From Croceimicrobium sp963977415 (GTDB lineage: Bacteria; Bacteroidota; Bacteroidia; Flavobacteriales; Schleiferiaceae), in assembly GCA_963977415.1 (NCBI GenBank), contig CAXBOS010000003.1, positions 286,278-350,277 on the forward strand: 64,000 nucleotides of DNA. The letters are read 5' to 3'. Position numbers and translations under genes: made by a program. The notes under the pieces were generated by a model. That model did no database searches. It was not told the DNA's origin and saw only the letters and a list, made by a program, of their open reading frames with translations. Numbering within the stretch: position 1 is the first letter of the stretch; each line of letters starts with the position of its first letter. Below are positions 24,486 through 33,492 of this stretch, one piece after another.

Positions 24486-26033
24486 ATGGATAAAAAAATA
24501 AGGCTCAGTATCTTCCTTTCACTTTTAAGCTTGCTATGCTTTTCACAGAGCTACACTACAGAAATTAAAATCTCCCAATACACCTCAGGCAAAAGCATAG
24601 CCTATCTTGAAGATTATATATATGTTGACATCTCTAAAAGCCTCTATTTTGACAAATACCGTGAGACAAGCTATATCTTTAAATTAGATCGCGCCTTAAA
24701 CACTTTAGATAGTGTCAATTTAAACGCCTTGGTTAACCCTTCGCAATTAGCAACCGTATGGACCGGAGATATAAAGGTTATTGACTCAACACTTGCGGTT
24801 TCCATATATTATATAGATACAATTATCAACAATTGTAGTCCTGTTAAAATTGGTCTATTATTCTTTGATGACGCCTTGAATTTAGTAGATCAAATTTATT
24901 TTAACCCAGGTCCTAATCAATATATTTTACCTTTCTTTGATTACGATTCAGTTAGTTTTGTCTTTTCTGGAACGACTTACAACTGTGATAGCAACGACTA
25001 TTCTCCAACTATCGCCTATTTCAATAGAACCGATAGCACCTTTAAAGTGAAAAACTTAGGAGAATCTATAAGTAACACTTTTGCTCAAGAAGTTACAAGA
25101 CATAGCATTATAGATAACAAAATATATTGTCGGGTTTGGCCTCCAGCTTCACCTAATTTTTCTGATAATATTATTTTAGACAGAGATCTCAATGTACTTC
25201 ACCAAGGCAGTATTCTAGAACCTTTTAGTCAAGATTTAAAAACGCTTCATCGACATGGCAAGTTTATAAAGACTAACAATAAGATAGTTCAAATAGGTTT
25301 ATCCAGATCATATCCAGATAGTCTATTCTTGCCAAGTACTCTTTTTGGTTACTGGAATCTCGCTTTTACCGAAATAGATAGCTTAGGAAACATTACTACT
25401 GTTGACACTTTACCGCTAAGCGGATATGATTTTCAAACTAGTAAAGACATTACTGGTCAGCATCAATTTGGGTTTGATGCCATTGATTATAATGTGCTTG
25501 ATTCAGTGCTTATTATTCAGGGAGAAAAGGCAGTGTTTACTTACAATTTCGACTCGCAAGACACCACCCCATTCTACATCTACAACCTAAACCTAAATAC
25601 AAAATCCGTTAATTGGGTAAGGAAAGTAACACGCTCTTACACCAATGGCAATCATAGTATAGCCGCTTTGCCCGGTAATCGCTGCGCTATTGCTTTTAAT
25701 GAATACAATTGGGATGATTATTCCAGTGAAAACCTCGCTGTACATATTTGGATTTTAGATGACAATGGCAGTATCATTTCACAGAGAGAGTTCAAAGCTC
25801 CCACTAATCCCATCGGCCTATTCCCCAACCCCTGTAGTGATTACCTGCAGGCCACTCTAGCTAAAGATCAGAAATGGCCGCTGGCTTATTCCGTTTTCAA
25901 TGCGAAAGGCGATAAGGTGGCTAAAGGCCAAATTAATCAGGAGCAAAATACTGTTGATACTCGTCAGTTGACACCCGGGCAGTATTATTTAAGTTTGGAA
26001 GGAATGGGGAGTGCTCAATTTTTGAAGGAGTAG
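24486..26033 (+). CDS. Secreted protein with T9SS sorting domain (second copy), unknown function
   Basis: A 515-residue paralogue of the gene at 22563. The ATG at 24486 gives a good signal peptide (DKKIRLSIFLSLLSLLCFSQ); a frame extending 30 codons further up overlaps the lipoprotein remnant and is not a credible start. The middle aligns along its whole length with the first copy (both have LDSVLI, YNLNLNT, FNEYNW, VWILD/HIWILD and GSIISQRE). The last 80 residues are the T9SS type A sorting domain, nearly identical in DNA to the first copy. Function unknown; probably exported to the surface. Confidence 0.85.
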   Translation: MDKKIRLSIFLSLLSLLCFSQSYTTEIKISQYTSGKSIAYLEDYIYVDISKSLYFDKYRETSYIFKLDRALNTLDSVNLNALVNPSQLATVWTGDIKVIDSTLAVSIYYIDTIINNCSPVKIGLLFFDDALNLVDQIYFNPGPNQYILPFFDYDSVSFVFSGTTYNCDSNDYSPTIAYFNRTDSTFKVKNLGESISNTFAQEVTRHSIIDNKIYCRVWPPASPNFSDNIILDRDLNVLHQGSILEPFSQDLKTLHRHGKFIKTNNKIVQIGLSRSYPDSLFLPSTLFGYWNLAFTEIDSLGNITTVDTLPLSGYDFQTSKDITGQHQFGFDAIDYNVLDSVLIIQGEKAVFTYNFDSQDTTPFYIYNLNLNTKSVNWVRKVTRSYTNGNHSIAALPGNRCAIAFNEYNWDDYSSENLAVHIWILDDNGSIISQREFKAPTNPIGLFPNPCSDYLQATLAKDQKWPLAYSVFNAKGDKVAKGQINQEQNTVDTRQLTPGQYYLSLEGMGSAQFLKE

Positions 26034-26113
26034 GATTGTAATTATTTGATCCAATGATTTCGAATAAGAGACCTATTTTTGCTCTTTATTCAAGGTGAAA
26101 TCATAAAGCAGCC

Positions 26114-26581
26114 ATGCAACTAAAATCCTATGTCGAAGCCGCGCCCAATGGTTATGGCCCGCATTTAATTTGCGATTACGATCAAGCGAAAGCTTTTATT
26201 GAGGAGCACTCTTCGCGCATTATAATAGTTGGCCCCGATGGCAAAAGCTTACACCGTGCTTTGCAAATTCGTAAAGATGGCTACGCTGTAATTTTATTGA
26301 GTAGAGAGGTTTTAAAATCTTGGCGCTGCGAAATTGGCGATTTAATAGAAGTAGAAATTAAAGCCGATACTAGCAAATACGGCATGGCTTTCCCCGAAGA
26401 GTTCGCGATAGTTTTAGAACAAGACCCTGAAGCAGCAGCTGAATTCGAAGCACGCAAACCGGGTAAGCAACGCGGAGTATTACATTATATCGATTCTGCT
26501 AAAAGCGAAGAAGCCCGCATAAAGCGGGCTCTTGAAATGGCTGAAAAACTTAAAAATCATACGCTCTACGGCGAATCTTAA
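26114..26581 (+). CDS. YdeI/OmdA-like protein
   Basis: A 155-residue soluble protein. The N-terminal 80 residues (IIIVGPDGKSLHRALQIRKD, VLKSWRCEIGDLIEVEI) look like the small beta-barrel DUF1905-type domain; the C terminus, FEARKPGKQRGVLHYIDSAK and then EEARIKRALEMAEKL, is the pattern of the bacteriocin-protection YdeI/OmpD-associated family. The biochemical role of the family is not established. Its stop and that of the convergent PLP-enzyme gene share the palindrome TTAA at 26578-26581. Confidence 0.7.
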   Translation: MQLKSYVEAAPNGYGPHLICDYDQAKAFIEEHSSRIIIVGPDGKSLHRALQIRKDGYAVILLSREVLKSWRCEIGDLIEVEIKADTSKYGMAFPEEFAIVLEQDPEAAAEFEARKPGKQRGVLHYIDSAKSEEARIKRALEMAEKLKNHTLYGES

Positions 26582-27834
26582 ATTTTATCTAAGGCCTGAC
26601 CTAAATCGGCAATCAGATCATCGGGGTGTTCTACCCCAACGGATAAGCGAATAAGCTTGCCACTAATATTAAATTGGTCACGTAATTCTTCATCAACCCC
26701 AGCATGAGTCATGGTTGCTGGGTGTTCGGCCAGTGATTCGGTACTACCCAAACTTACCGCTAACTTCACCAATTGCATGGCATTTAAGACCTTAAAAGCA
26801 TCCTTCTCACCACCGGCAATGTCAAATGAAAGCATCGCGCCCGCAGAGGTGTATTGACGTTTGTAAATATCGATATGACGTTCATCTTTACCCTCTAAAT
26901 GACCTAAATAATAAACACGTTCTACTTTAGGGTGAGCGATTAAATATTCCGCTACCTTTTCTGCCGTAAGCGCCTGGCGTTCCATTCTAATTTTCAGAGT
27001 CTCCAAGCTACGCATTAACAACCAACCCGTATGCGGACTAGCCATATTACCCAAGAAAGTACGCAAGCCTTTTACGCGCGCCATTAGCGGGAAGGAGCCT
27101 AATACTGCTCCCGCAATAACATCACTGTGGCCACCAATATATTTAGTAGCCGAATAAACTACTAAATCAGCACCGTGTTGTAATGGATGCTGCCAAATGG
27201 GTCCCATATAGGTATTATCTACCGCTACTAACACGCGCTCTTCTTCCGAGCGAGAATACTTTTTAGCGATGGCAACACACTCTTCAATATCAAATAAATC
27301 GAGGGTTGGATTCGCCGGCGTTTCTATATAAATCATAGCCAAATTATCTTTGGCAGGATGCGCCTCAATCATCGCTTCGATATCCGCGCCCGTATCACTC
27401 GGTGTAAAACCTAAAACGTGAATGCCAATTTTGGTCAAGAAATGCTTGATAAAATGATCCGTGCCGCCGTAAATTGGATTACTAAAAAGCAATAAGTCGC
27501 CTGGCTTCAAGAATTCTAAAAGAATCGTGGAAATGGCCGACATGCCACTTTCAAAAACCGCAGCATCATCGGATTTATCCCACAGGCAAAGACGGTTTTC
27601 TAAAATTTCTAAATCCGGATTATTAAGACGGCTATAGATTAAACCTAATTCTTCATCTGCTCCTTTTTCACGCTTTCCATAAGCCACTTCAAAAAAGGCT
27701 TTACCCTCTTCCGCCGTTTTAAAAGCGAAGGTAGAAGTTTGAAAAATCGGGCATTTTACGGCTCCTTCAGAGAGATGAGGTTTATAACCGAAAGACATCA
27801 TTAGGCTTTCGGGGTGCATCTTAGTTTTATCCAT
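26578..27834 (-). CDS. Cys/Met-metabolism PLP enzyme (cystathionine gamma-synthase / methionine gamma-lyase family)
   Basis: A 418-residue fold-type I PLP enzyme from the ATG at 27834; the frame runs 29 codons further up but without a convincing start. Family marks: YSRLNNPDLEILENRL, FESGMSAISTILLEFLKPGD, SNPIYGGTDHFIK, and the PLP-lysine motif VVYSATKYIGGHSDVIAG. The family covers cystathionine gamma-synthase, beta/gamma-lyases and methionine gamma-lyase, which cannot be told apart here. It is slightly longer than the classic 380-400 residues because of an insert around residues 48-60 (GKREKGADEELG). Divergent from the TonB receptor. Confidence 0.87.
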   Translation of the reverse strand: MDKTKMHPESLMMSFGYKPHLSEGAVKCPIFQTSTFAFKTAEEGKAFFEVAYGKREKGADEELGLIYSRLNNPDLEILENRLCLWDKSDDAAVFESGMSAISTILLEFLKPGDLLLFSNPIYGGTDHFIKHFLTKIGIHVLGFTPSDTGADIEAMIEAHPAKDNLAMIYIETPANPTLDLFDIEECVAIAKKYSRSEEERVLVAVDNTYMGPIWQHPLQHGADLVVYSATKYIGGHSDVIAGAVLGSFPLMARVKGLRTFLGNMASPHTGWLLMRSLETLKIRMERQALTAEKVAEYLIAHPKVERVYYLGHLEGKDERHIDIYKRQYTSAGAMLSFDIAGGEKDAFKVLNAMQLVKLAVSLGSTESLAEHPATMTHAGVDEELRDQFNISGKLIRLSVGVEHPDDLIADLGQALDKI

Positions 27835-28004
27835 ATTGTGTTTATTTGAGAGATGGCAAATGAAACGAAATTTATGAAGATAAAGACTAACATTTATCAC
27901 CTTATTTAAACCCCCATTCATACCCTAAAATCCCCCGTTCACTCCTTTTCTTTTTTATAGTCCCTTTAGCTGGGACATTTTTGCTTGGTAAACAAAACAT
28001 AAAA

Positions 28005-30398
28005 ATGAAAAAGCCATTCCAACTTAGCCTCCTTTTCTTTGTTTTTACGCTTTATGCTTTCGCAGGAGAAGTCCCCAAAAGCATTAGTCAAAATATTAGA
28101 GGACAGGTAATCGACAAACAAAGTCAAACGCCTTTGCCTGGTGTTAACATTTATGTTGAGCAAAATGGTAAAAAGACCGGCACCACCACCGATTTTGATG
28201 GCTATTACCTTTTAGAGAATATCCAAACTGGCCGGATTAACATCCACTTCACCTTTATCGGCTACGAGCCAGTGATACTCTCCAATATCGAATTACTGGG
28301 CAGCAAAGAACTGGTTCTTAATGTAAGCATGCTAGAAAGCACCGAAAAACTGGCCGAGGTCATAGTCACAGCTAAAGAAGAAAAAGATCGTACTAAAAAC
28401 GAGCGTGTTAATGTTTCGGGGCGCAGTTTTAGTATTGAAGAAACCCAGCGTTTTGCCGGCGCCAATAACGATGTAAGTCGCATGGCTTCCAATTTTGCTG
28501 GCGTTCAACGCTCTAATGATGCCGCCAATGATATTGTGATTCGTGGCAACTCGCCCTTCGGATTGATCTGGCGATTAGAAGGCATAGATATTCCTAACCC
28601 CAATCACTTTGGCGGATTAGGCGCCACTGGTGGCCCCGTTAGCATGTTAAACAATAATGTCTTAGCCAATAGCGATTTCTTAACGGGCGCTTTTCCTTCC
28701 GATTACGGGGAAGGGATTTCTGGAGTTTTCGATTTAAGAATGCGCAATGGCAATTACGATAAGCATGAATTTTTAGGACAAATTGGTTTTAATGGATTGG
28801 AACTAGGCGCCGAAGGTCCCATTAACCGATCCAAAAAATCATCTTACTTAATTAATTATCGCTATTCTACCTTAGGAGTAATGGCAGCAATGGGCATTAA
28901 TTTCGGCACTGGTACCGCAGTACCAGAGTACCAAGACTTAAACTTGAAGTTAAATTTCCCCAGTAAAAAAATCGGTAATATTCAAGTTTTCGCTTTAGGT
29001 GGGATTAGCGCTATTGACTTTTTAGATAGCGAAAGCGAAGAGGAAGAAGCGGGTGGCTTTTACAGCGATAATGAAGATTTAAGGAATCGTGTGAATTCTG
29101 GCGTAATTGGGGTTTCGCATCAATACTTCTTCTCCAATAACACCTATTCGAAAGTAGTTTTTTCGCTTAATGGCATCCAAAACAAAACCCGTATCGACAC
29201 TTTCAACGTGGATGGAAGCATCATTTCCCCGCAGTACGGCCAAAACTTTATTGAAAGTAATTTTCAGGTAAATGCCTTAGTGAATCATAAAATAAATGTG
29301 CGTAATGTTATTCGGGTGGGTGCATTTATTACACGACGTTCCTACGATTTACTCGACTCAGCTTTCAGCTATGGCGATGGCGGCTTTAGAAATATTCGTG
29401 ATGCCAATGGCAATAATATGCTCTACCAACCCTACGCGAACTGGCAATGGCGTATTAATGATAAGCTTGAAATGAACACTGGCTTACATAGTATGATTAC
29501 GCCCGATAATAATCAATACTCCATTGAACCACGTTGGGGCCTTAGTTATAGTCTTAGCCCTAAAAGCAGTATCAATTTTGGATATGGCCTGCATAGCCAA
29601 TTACCTTATCAGCTTTTACAGTATCGTCAAATTCGACAAGCCACCGGAACTTTCGACCAACCCAATTTAGGGCTAGACTATGTTAAAAGCAATCACTACG
29701 TAGCGGGTTACCAGCAAAGCTTTGGCAAGGGCTGGAATTTTAAAGGTGAAGTTTATTATCAAGATATTTACAATGCCATTGTCGATCAAGTAGCAAACTC
29801 CTATTCCAGCTTAAACTCAGGATCCTTCAATTTCGAATTACCCGATAGTGCCAGTAATAAGGGAACCGGCTATAATTATGGACTCGATTTAACTTTAGAA
29901 AAATTTATGGACCAAGGCTTCTACCTTCTCAGTACCCTTTCGCTTTTCGAATCGAAATATACGGCCAGCGATAATATTGAAAGGAATACTGCCTTTAATG
30001 GCAATTATGTGTGGAATGTGGTATCTGGTAAAGAATTCCTTTTAAGTAAGAGTAACAGTAGCGCGCGTCATACCCTTACTACCGATGCTAAATTTACCTT
30101 AGCGGGCGGACAGCGTTTCACACCGATAGACACTATTGCTTCGGCAGCAGCGGGACGCGCGGTTTACAATGAAGCGGATGCTTTCGGAGGTCAATACGAC
30201 CCTTATTTTAGAGCAGATTTACGCATCGGTTATAAAATTGCCGGCGCTAAGGTCACTCAAGAATGGGCCTTTGATATTCAGAACCTAACAAATCAAGACA
30301 ATCCTTTCGGACAACAATATAATTCCGAAACCAACACCATTGAAACCACTAATCAGCTCGGACTTTTCCCAATGTTCCTTTACCGAATAACTTTCTAA
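28005..30398 (+). CDS. TonB-dependent receptor with N-terminal carboxypeptidase-like domain
   Basis: A 797-residue outer-membrane receptor, started at the ATG at 28005 because it opens a signal peptide (KKPFQLSLLFFVFTLYAFA). Residues about 28-110 are the carboxypeptidase-regulatory-like domain (IRGQVIDKQSQTPLPGVNIY, TTTDFDGYYLLENI) seen in Bacteroidota transporters; next is the plug (DVSRMASNFAGVQRSND, IVIRGNSPFGLIWRLEG) and a 22-strand-type barrel ending in FPMFLYRITF with a C-terminal Phe. The substrate is unknown; there is no SusD partner. It heads an operon with three genes, the last two a LytS/LytTR pair, spaced 2, -1 and -4 bases. Confidence 0.88.
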   Translation: MKKPFQLSLLFFVFTLYAFAGEVPKSISQNIRGQVIDKQSQTPLPGVNIYVEQNGKKTGTTTDFDGYYLLENIQTGRINIHFTFIGYEPVILSNIELLGSKELVLNVSMLESTEKLAEVIVTAKEEKDRTKNERVNVSGRSFSIEETQRFAGANNDVSRMASNFAGVQRSNDAANDIVIRGNSPFGLIWRLEGIDIPNPNHFGGLGATGGPVSMLNNNVLANSDFLTGAFPSDYGEGISGVFDLRMRNGNYDKHEFLGQIGFNGLELGAEGPINRSKKSSYLINYRYSTLGVMAAMGINFGTGTAVPEYQDLNLKLNFPSKKIGNIQVFALGGISAIDFLDSESEEEEAGGFYSDNEDLRNRVNSGVIGVSHQYFFSNNTYSKVVFSLNGIQNKTRIDTFNVDGSIISPQYGQNFIESNFQVNALVNHKINVRNVIRVGAFITRRSYDLLDSAFSYGDGGFRNIRDANGNNMLYQPYANWQWRINDKLEMNTGLHSMITPDNNQYSIEPRWGLSYSLSPKSSINFGYGLHSQLPYQLLQYRQIRQATGTFDQPNLGLDYVKSNHYVAGYQQSFGKGWNFKGEVYYQDIYNAIVDQVANSYSSLNSGSFNFELPDSASNKGTGYNYGLDLTLEKFMDQGFYLLSTLSLFESKYTASDNIERNTAFNGNYVWNVVSGKEFLLSKSNSSARHTLTTDAKFTLAGGQRFTPIDTIASAAAGRAVYNEADAFGGQYDPYFRADLRIGYKIAGAKVTQEWAFDIQNLTNQDNPFGQQYNSETNTIETTNQLGLFPMFLYRITF

Positions 30399-30400
30399 AA

Positions 30401-30730
30401 ATGTACATTAGTGTAACCGCTTTTAAAGTAAGCAAATGGTGGAGCCTACCTTTATTTCAGTGGCGCGCTGCCCTTTCTTTTATGCAAGCAAATAAATCCT
30501 TAGGAATTATCACGAAGGAAAACTGGCAACAAGAAAAACGCGTGTTCTGTACCCTTACCACTTGGGAAACAAAGGCCGATATGCTACGTTTCCGCAATAG
30601 CGGCGCCCATTTAAAAGCTATGCAAATTAGCGCTAAATTAGGCCATGGTATAACCTATGGCTGGGAGGCTGATCAAAAGCCCACCATTGAAATAGCTTAT
30701 CGCCGACTACTAGAAAATAAGCAATTGTAA
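30401..30730 (+). CDS. Dimeric alpha-beta barrel (DUF3291/ABM-like) protein
   Basis: A 109-residue protein. VTAFKVSKWWSLPLFQWRAA, FCTLTTWETKADMLRFRNSG and AHLKAM follow the layout of the DUF3291/antibiotic-biosynthesis-monooxygenase fold (beta strand, helix, W-E-S/T strand, helix with FRxSGAH). Such proteins are often haem-binding or monooxygenase-like, but the catalytic role of this one is not known. It begins two bases after the TonB receptor and its stop overlaps the kinase start by one base (TAATG), so it is translated in the same operon. Confidence 0.65.
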   Translation: MYISVTAFKVSKWWSLPLFQWRAALSFMQANKSLGIITKENWQQEKRVFCTLTTWETKADMLRFRNSGAHLKAMQISAKLGHGITYGWEADQKPTIEIAYRRLLENKQL

Positions 30731-31815
30731 TGACCAATCGGGAATTAGCTTTAAAAATTAAGACGGAAGTTTTCCATCGCCGGAACTTCTACGCCATTCT
30801 AATTTTGGCAACCTTCCCTCCTATTTTCGGTAGCATCCAATACGCACTCGGAATTAGTGAGCATCAGGAAATCACTTCCGTCTCACAGTTTTTTTCAAGC
30901 GTAATTTTATTTTCACTCAGCCTTACTTTCGGCATCTCTTATGGCTGTCTTATTATTTTTAGGCTCTTAAACCATTTTTTACCTTGGCGAGGCAATGTTT
31001 GGAAAAGAGTTCCACTGGAAAGTCTTCTTATTTTAGCCTATACCGCCTTGGTTAATATAATCGTCTTAAAGGTATTTACTGCTTTTGGCCTTCTTTATCA
31101 AGGCGAAAACATTGGGGCTAAGCAATATTATACCAACATTATTTTCAGCTCCACCTTATCGCTTATTGTGCTTAGCATTTACGAGGGCATCGGTTTTTTT
31201 AATCAGTGGAAAGAAAGTCTACACTTAACCGAAAAGCTAAAAAAAGAACAGGCCGAAAGTCAGTTAGCTAATTTGCAAGCGCAACTCGATCCGCATTTTA
31301 TGTTTAATAGTTTAAATGTGCTATCCAGCCTCATCCGTAGTGATGCCGCTAAGGCAGAAAAGTTTGTAGAGGATTTTGCACATATTTATCGCTATATGCT
31401 AGATGTGAATAAAGAAATGGTTGTTACTTTAGAAGAAGAACTCACCTTTGCTCAAAACTACTTGGCCTTGCAACAAACCCGATTTGGGCCCAAATTGCAA
31501 ACGAGCTTCAACATAAATAACAACAGCCTAAAACTGTACCTGCCCCCCTTAAGTTTGCAAGAACTAATTAGCAATGCCATTAAGCATAATAGCATTGAAA
31601 AGGACCATCCTTTGCACATTAAGGTTTATACCAAAGGCGAGGAATTATGGGTAGAAAACAATCTGCAAAAGCGACAAGACCAAGCAACAAGTACTGGATT
31701 GGGTTTGAAAAATATTAGTCGGCGTTACGAGATATTGAGCGGCAAAAAACCACTCTTCGAAATCATTGATCAGCAGTATATTGCCAAAATCCCCTTATTA
31801 AGATTAGAGGCATGA
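30730..31815 (+). CDS. LytS-like sensor histidine kinase
   Basis: A 361-residue protein with four membrane segments in the first 155 residues, a short coiled coil (about 162-186) and the His_kinase domain of the LytS/YehU class: LQAQLDPHFMFNSLNVLSSL with the phosphoacceptor His189, then the ATPase part (LQELISNAIKHN as N box, STGLGLKNISRRY as G box). It has no extracellular ligand domain, so the signal is probably sensed in the membrane or passed by a partner. The ATGA overlap with the next gene couples it to its response regulator. Confidence 0.9.
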   Translation: MTNRELALKIKTEVFHRRNFYAILILATFPPIFGSIQYALGISEHQEITSVSQFFSSVILFSLSLTFGISYGCLIIFRLLNHFLPWRGNVWKRVPLESLLILAYTALVNIIVLKVFTAFGLLYQGENIGAKQYYTNIIFSSTLSLIVLSIYEGIGFFNQWKESLHLTEKLKKEQAESQLANLQAQLDPHFMFNSLNVLSSLIRSDAAKAEKFVEDFAHIYRYMLDVNKEMVVTLEEELTFAQNYLALQQTRFGPKLQTSFNINNNSLKLYLPPLSLQELISNAIKHNSIEKDHPLHIKVYTKGEELWVENNLQKRQDQATSTGLGLKNISRRYEILSGKKPLFEIIDQQYIAKIPLLRLEA

Positions 31816-32564
31816 ACTACTTAATTTTAGAAGATGAACAATGGGCAGCCGAACGCCTTGCCTCAATAATTAGCGAGTTAAAGCCGCAATGGCAGTCTTT
31901 AGGCATACGGGATTCTATTAAATCCGCCAAAGCATTTTTAATCGCCAATGAAGTAGATTTAATCTTTGTTGACATTAATTTGGGTGACGGGCTGTCCTTT
32001 AATCTTTTCCAAGAAATTGAGGTCAATTGTCCTTTAATCTTTACCACGGCCTACGACCAATATGCTATAAAAGCCTTTAAGCTAAATAGTATTGACTATC
32101 TCTTAAAACCCATTAATAAGGAAGAATTAAGCACTGCCATAAAAAAGCTCGAAACTAAGAACGCATCTGCCGTGAGCGACTGGCAAAAAGTATTTAACGA
32201 CCTTAAGCCCAGTTACAAAGAGCGTTTTTTAGTAAGTACCGGCGAACGACTAAAAACCATCAAGAGCAGCGATATTAGTTACTTTTTCGCCCAAGGAAAA
32301 CACTGTTTTATTAGCGACAATACCGGGAGAGAATACCTCATTGATCGTAATTTAAAAGACCTGATGGAGCAATTAGATCCTAAAAGTTTCTTTCAGATTA
32401 ATCGGCAAATAATCGTAAACCTCAACTATATCGAGGAAATGCACACCTACAGTAAGTCGCGCTTAAAAATTAGAATGCAGCCTGCTAGTTCGCAAGAAAT
32501 GATTGTGAGTGTAGAACGCTCATCGCGTTTTAGAGCTTGGCTCGAAGATGATTTTAAGGCATAG
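31812..32564 (+). CDS. LytTR family response regulator
   Basis: A 250-residue regulator. The receiver domain spans residues 1-118 with acidic pair Glu7-Asp8, phosphoacceptor Asp54 (LIFVDINLGDG), Thr near 79 (IFTTAYDQYA) and Lys99 (YLLKPI). The LytTR DNA-binding domain follows at about 140-248 (DISYFFAQGKHCFI, FFQINRQIIVNLNYIEEM). Its partner kinase overlaps it by four bases. The operon position suggests that it controls the TonB receptor at its head, which is inference. It converges on the small gene at 32572 with seven bases between them. Confidence 0.92.
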   Translation: MNYLILEDEQWAAERLASIISELKPQWQSLGIRDSIKSAKAFLIANEVDLIFVDINLGDGLSFNLFQEIEVNCPLIFTTAYDQYAIKAFKLNSIDYLLKPINKEELSTAIKKLETKNASAVSDWQKVFNDLKPSYKERFLVSTGERLKTIKSSDISYFFAQGKHCFISDNTGREYLIDRNLKDLMEQLDPKSFFQINRQIIVNLNYIEEMHTYSKSRLKIRMQPASSQEMIVSVERSSRFRAWLEDDFKA

Positions 32565-32571
32565 CGTCAAT

Positions 32572-32718
32572 TAGCTTCGCAACTGCGTCAGCTTCCGCCG
32601 CTTTCTTATCGCTTTCAGCGCGGTTTACGGTAGAAAGACGATGCGATTCCTTCAGTAATTTAGAATATTGCTCTTGCAATTTCTCTTTCTCACTTTTCTT
32701 TTTAAATAGTCCAAACAT
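32572..32718 (-). CDS. Tiny conserved Bacteroidota protein (Lacal_2735-like), apparent C-terminal frameshift
   Basis: The minus strand encodes MFGLFKKKSEKEKLQEQYSK and continues LLKESHRLSTVNRAESDKKA, AEADAVRS (48 residues). This is the form of the short Lacal_2735 family (about 55-60 residues, charged, MFGLFKKK start, NRxxSDxKxAEADA) known only as conserved hypothetical. Here the frame ends early: shifting by one base near 32580 would continue as AKLIDAMP and stop at 32555, giving the usual length and ending. So either the gene is truncated by a one-base deletion or there is a sequence error. It lies 42 bases after the LytTR gene at 32761, perhaps in the same transcript. Confidence 0.7.
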
Positions 32719-32760
32719 TTTAATAGGCTTTTGAAAATAACGCAGAGTAGCCTTTAAAGT

Positions 32761-33492
32761 TTATAAGCCCAACACTTCTTTTAAATGGCTAAAACCCTTA
32801 CGGGAGATAGGTATTCTATTGCCATCTTTCAATAAAGCGATGTGGTCGTTTTTTCCATAAGGATCAATGCGATCTATTTGGCTAACATTAACAATATGAG
32901 AGCGATGCACTCGTAAAAAACTTGTTTCTGGTAAAAGTTTTTCGTAAAAGCTTAAAGTTTGCTTTTTAGCAAAATGGCCTTGCTCGCTGTAAATTTGCAC
33001 ATAATCACCGTCGGCTTCCATACGTTGTAATCTATCGTAAGGAATAATGCGAATGCGTGAGCCATCTTTAATTACTAGTCTTTCAAAGTGAGAGCTACTT
33101 TCTCCAGCGGGAATGCGCTCCGCCGCTTCCTTAAAAGTTTTAGGGCTTTCTTTAAATTTCTTTATTGCTTGCTCAAAGCGTTCTTCCGAAAAGGGCTTTA
33201 GTAAATAGTCTAAAGCACTAGCTTCAAAGGCCTTAAAAGCAAATTCATCGAAGGCTGTGGTGAAAATAATCGCGGGTTTGTCTTCCAGTAGTTCTAGCAT
33301 TTCGAAGCCCGTTAAACGAGGCATTTGTACATCGAGGAAAACCAAATCGGGCTTCTTTTCTTGAATCGCTTTTAAGCCTATAAAACCATCGAGGCAGCGA
33401 TCTACTATTTCAAAGTCGCTATCCTCACTTAAATACTCTTGCACTAAATCAGCCGCTAAGGGCTCATCGTCGATTATAATAACTCTATACAT
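32761..33492 (-). CDS. LytTR family response regulator (second system)
   Basis: A 243-residue regulator: receiver domain with Asp8-Asp9, phosphoacceptor Asp54 (LVFLDVQMPRLTGFE), IIFTTAFDEFA and the Lys of YLLKPF, then a LytTR domain from about residue 140 (DRLQRMEADGDYVQIYSE, FLRVHRSHIVNVSQIDRI, NRIPISRKGF). It overlaps the kinase gene by eight bases. The gene order kinase-regulator follows a LiaF-like gene, which suggests an envelope-stress role by analogy only. Confidence 0.92.
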   Translation of the reverse strand: MYRVIIIDDEPLAADLVQEYLSEDSDFEIVDRCLDGFIGLKAIQEKKPDLVFLDVQMPRLTGFEMLELLEDKPAIIFTTAFDEFAFKAFEASALDYLLKPFSEERFEQAIKKFKESPKTFKEAAERIPAGESSSHFERLVIKDGSRIRIIPYDRLQRMEADGDYVQIYSEQGHFAKKQTLSFYEKLLPETSFLRVHRSHIVNVSQIDRIDPYGKNDHIALLKDGNRIPISRKGFSHLKEVLGL

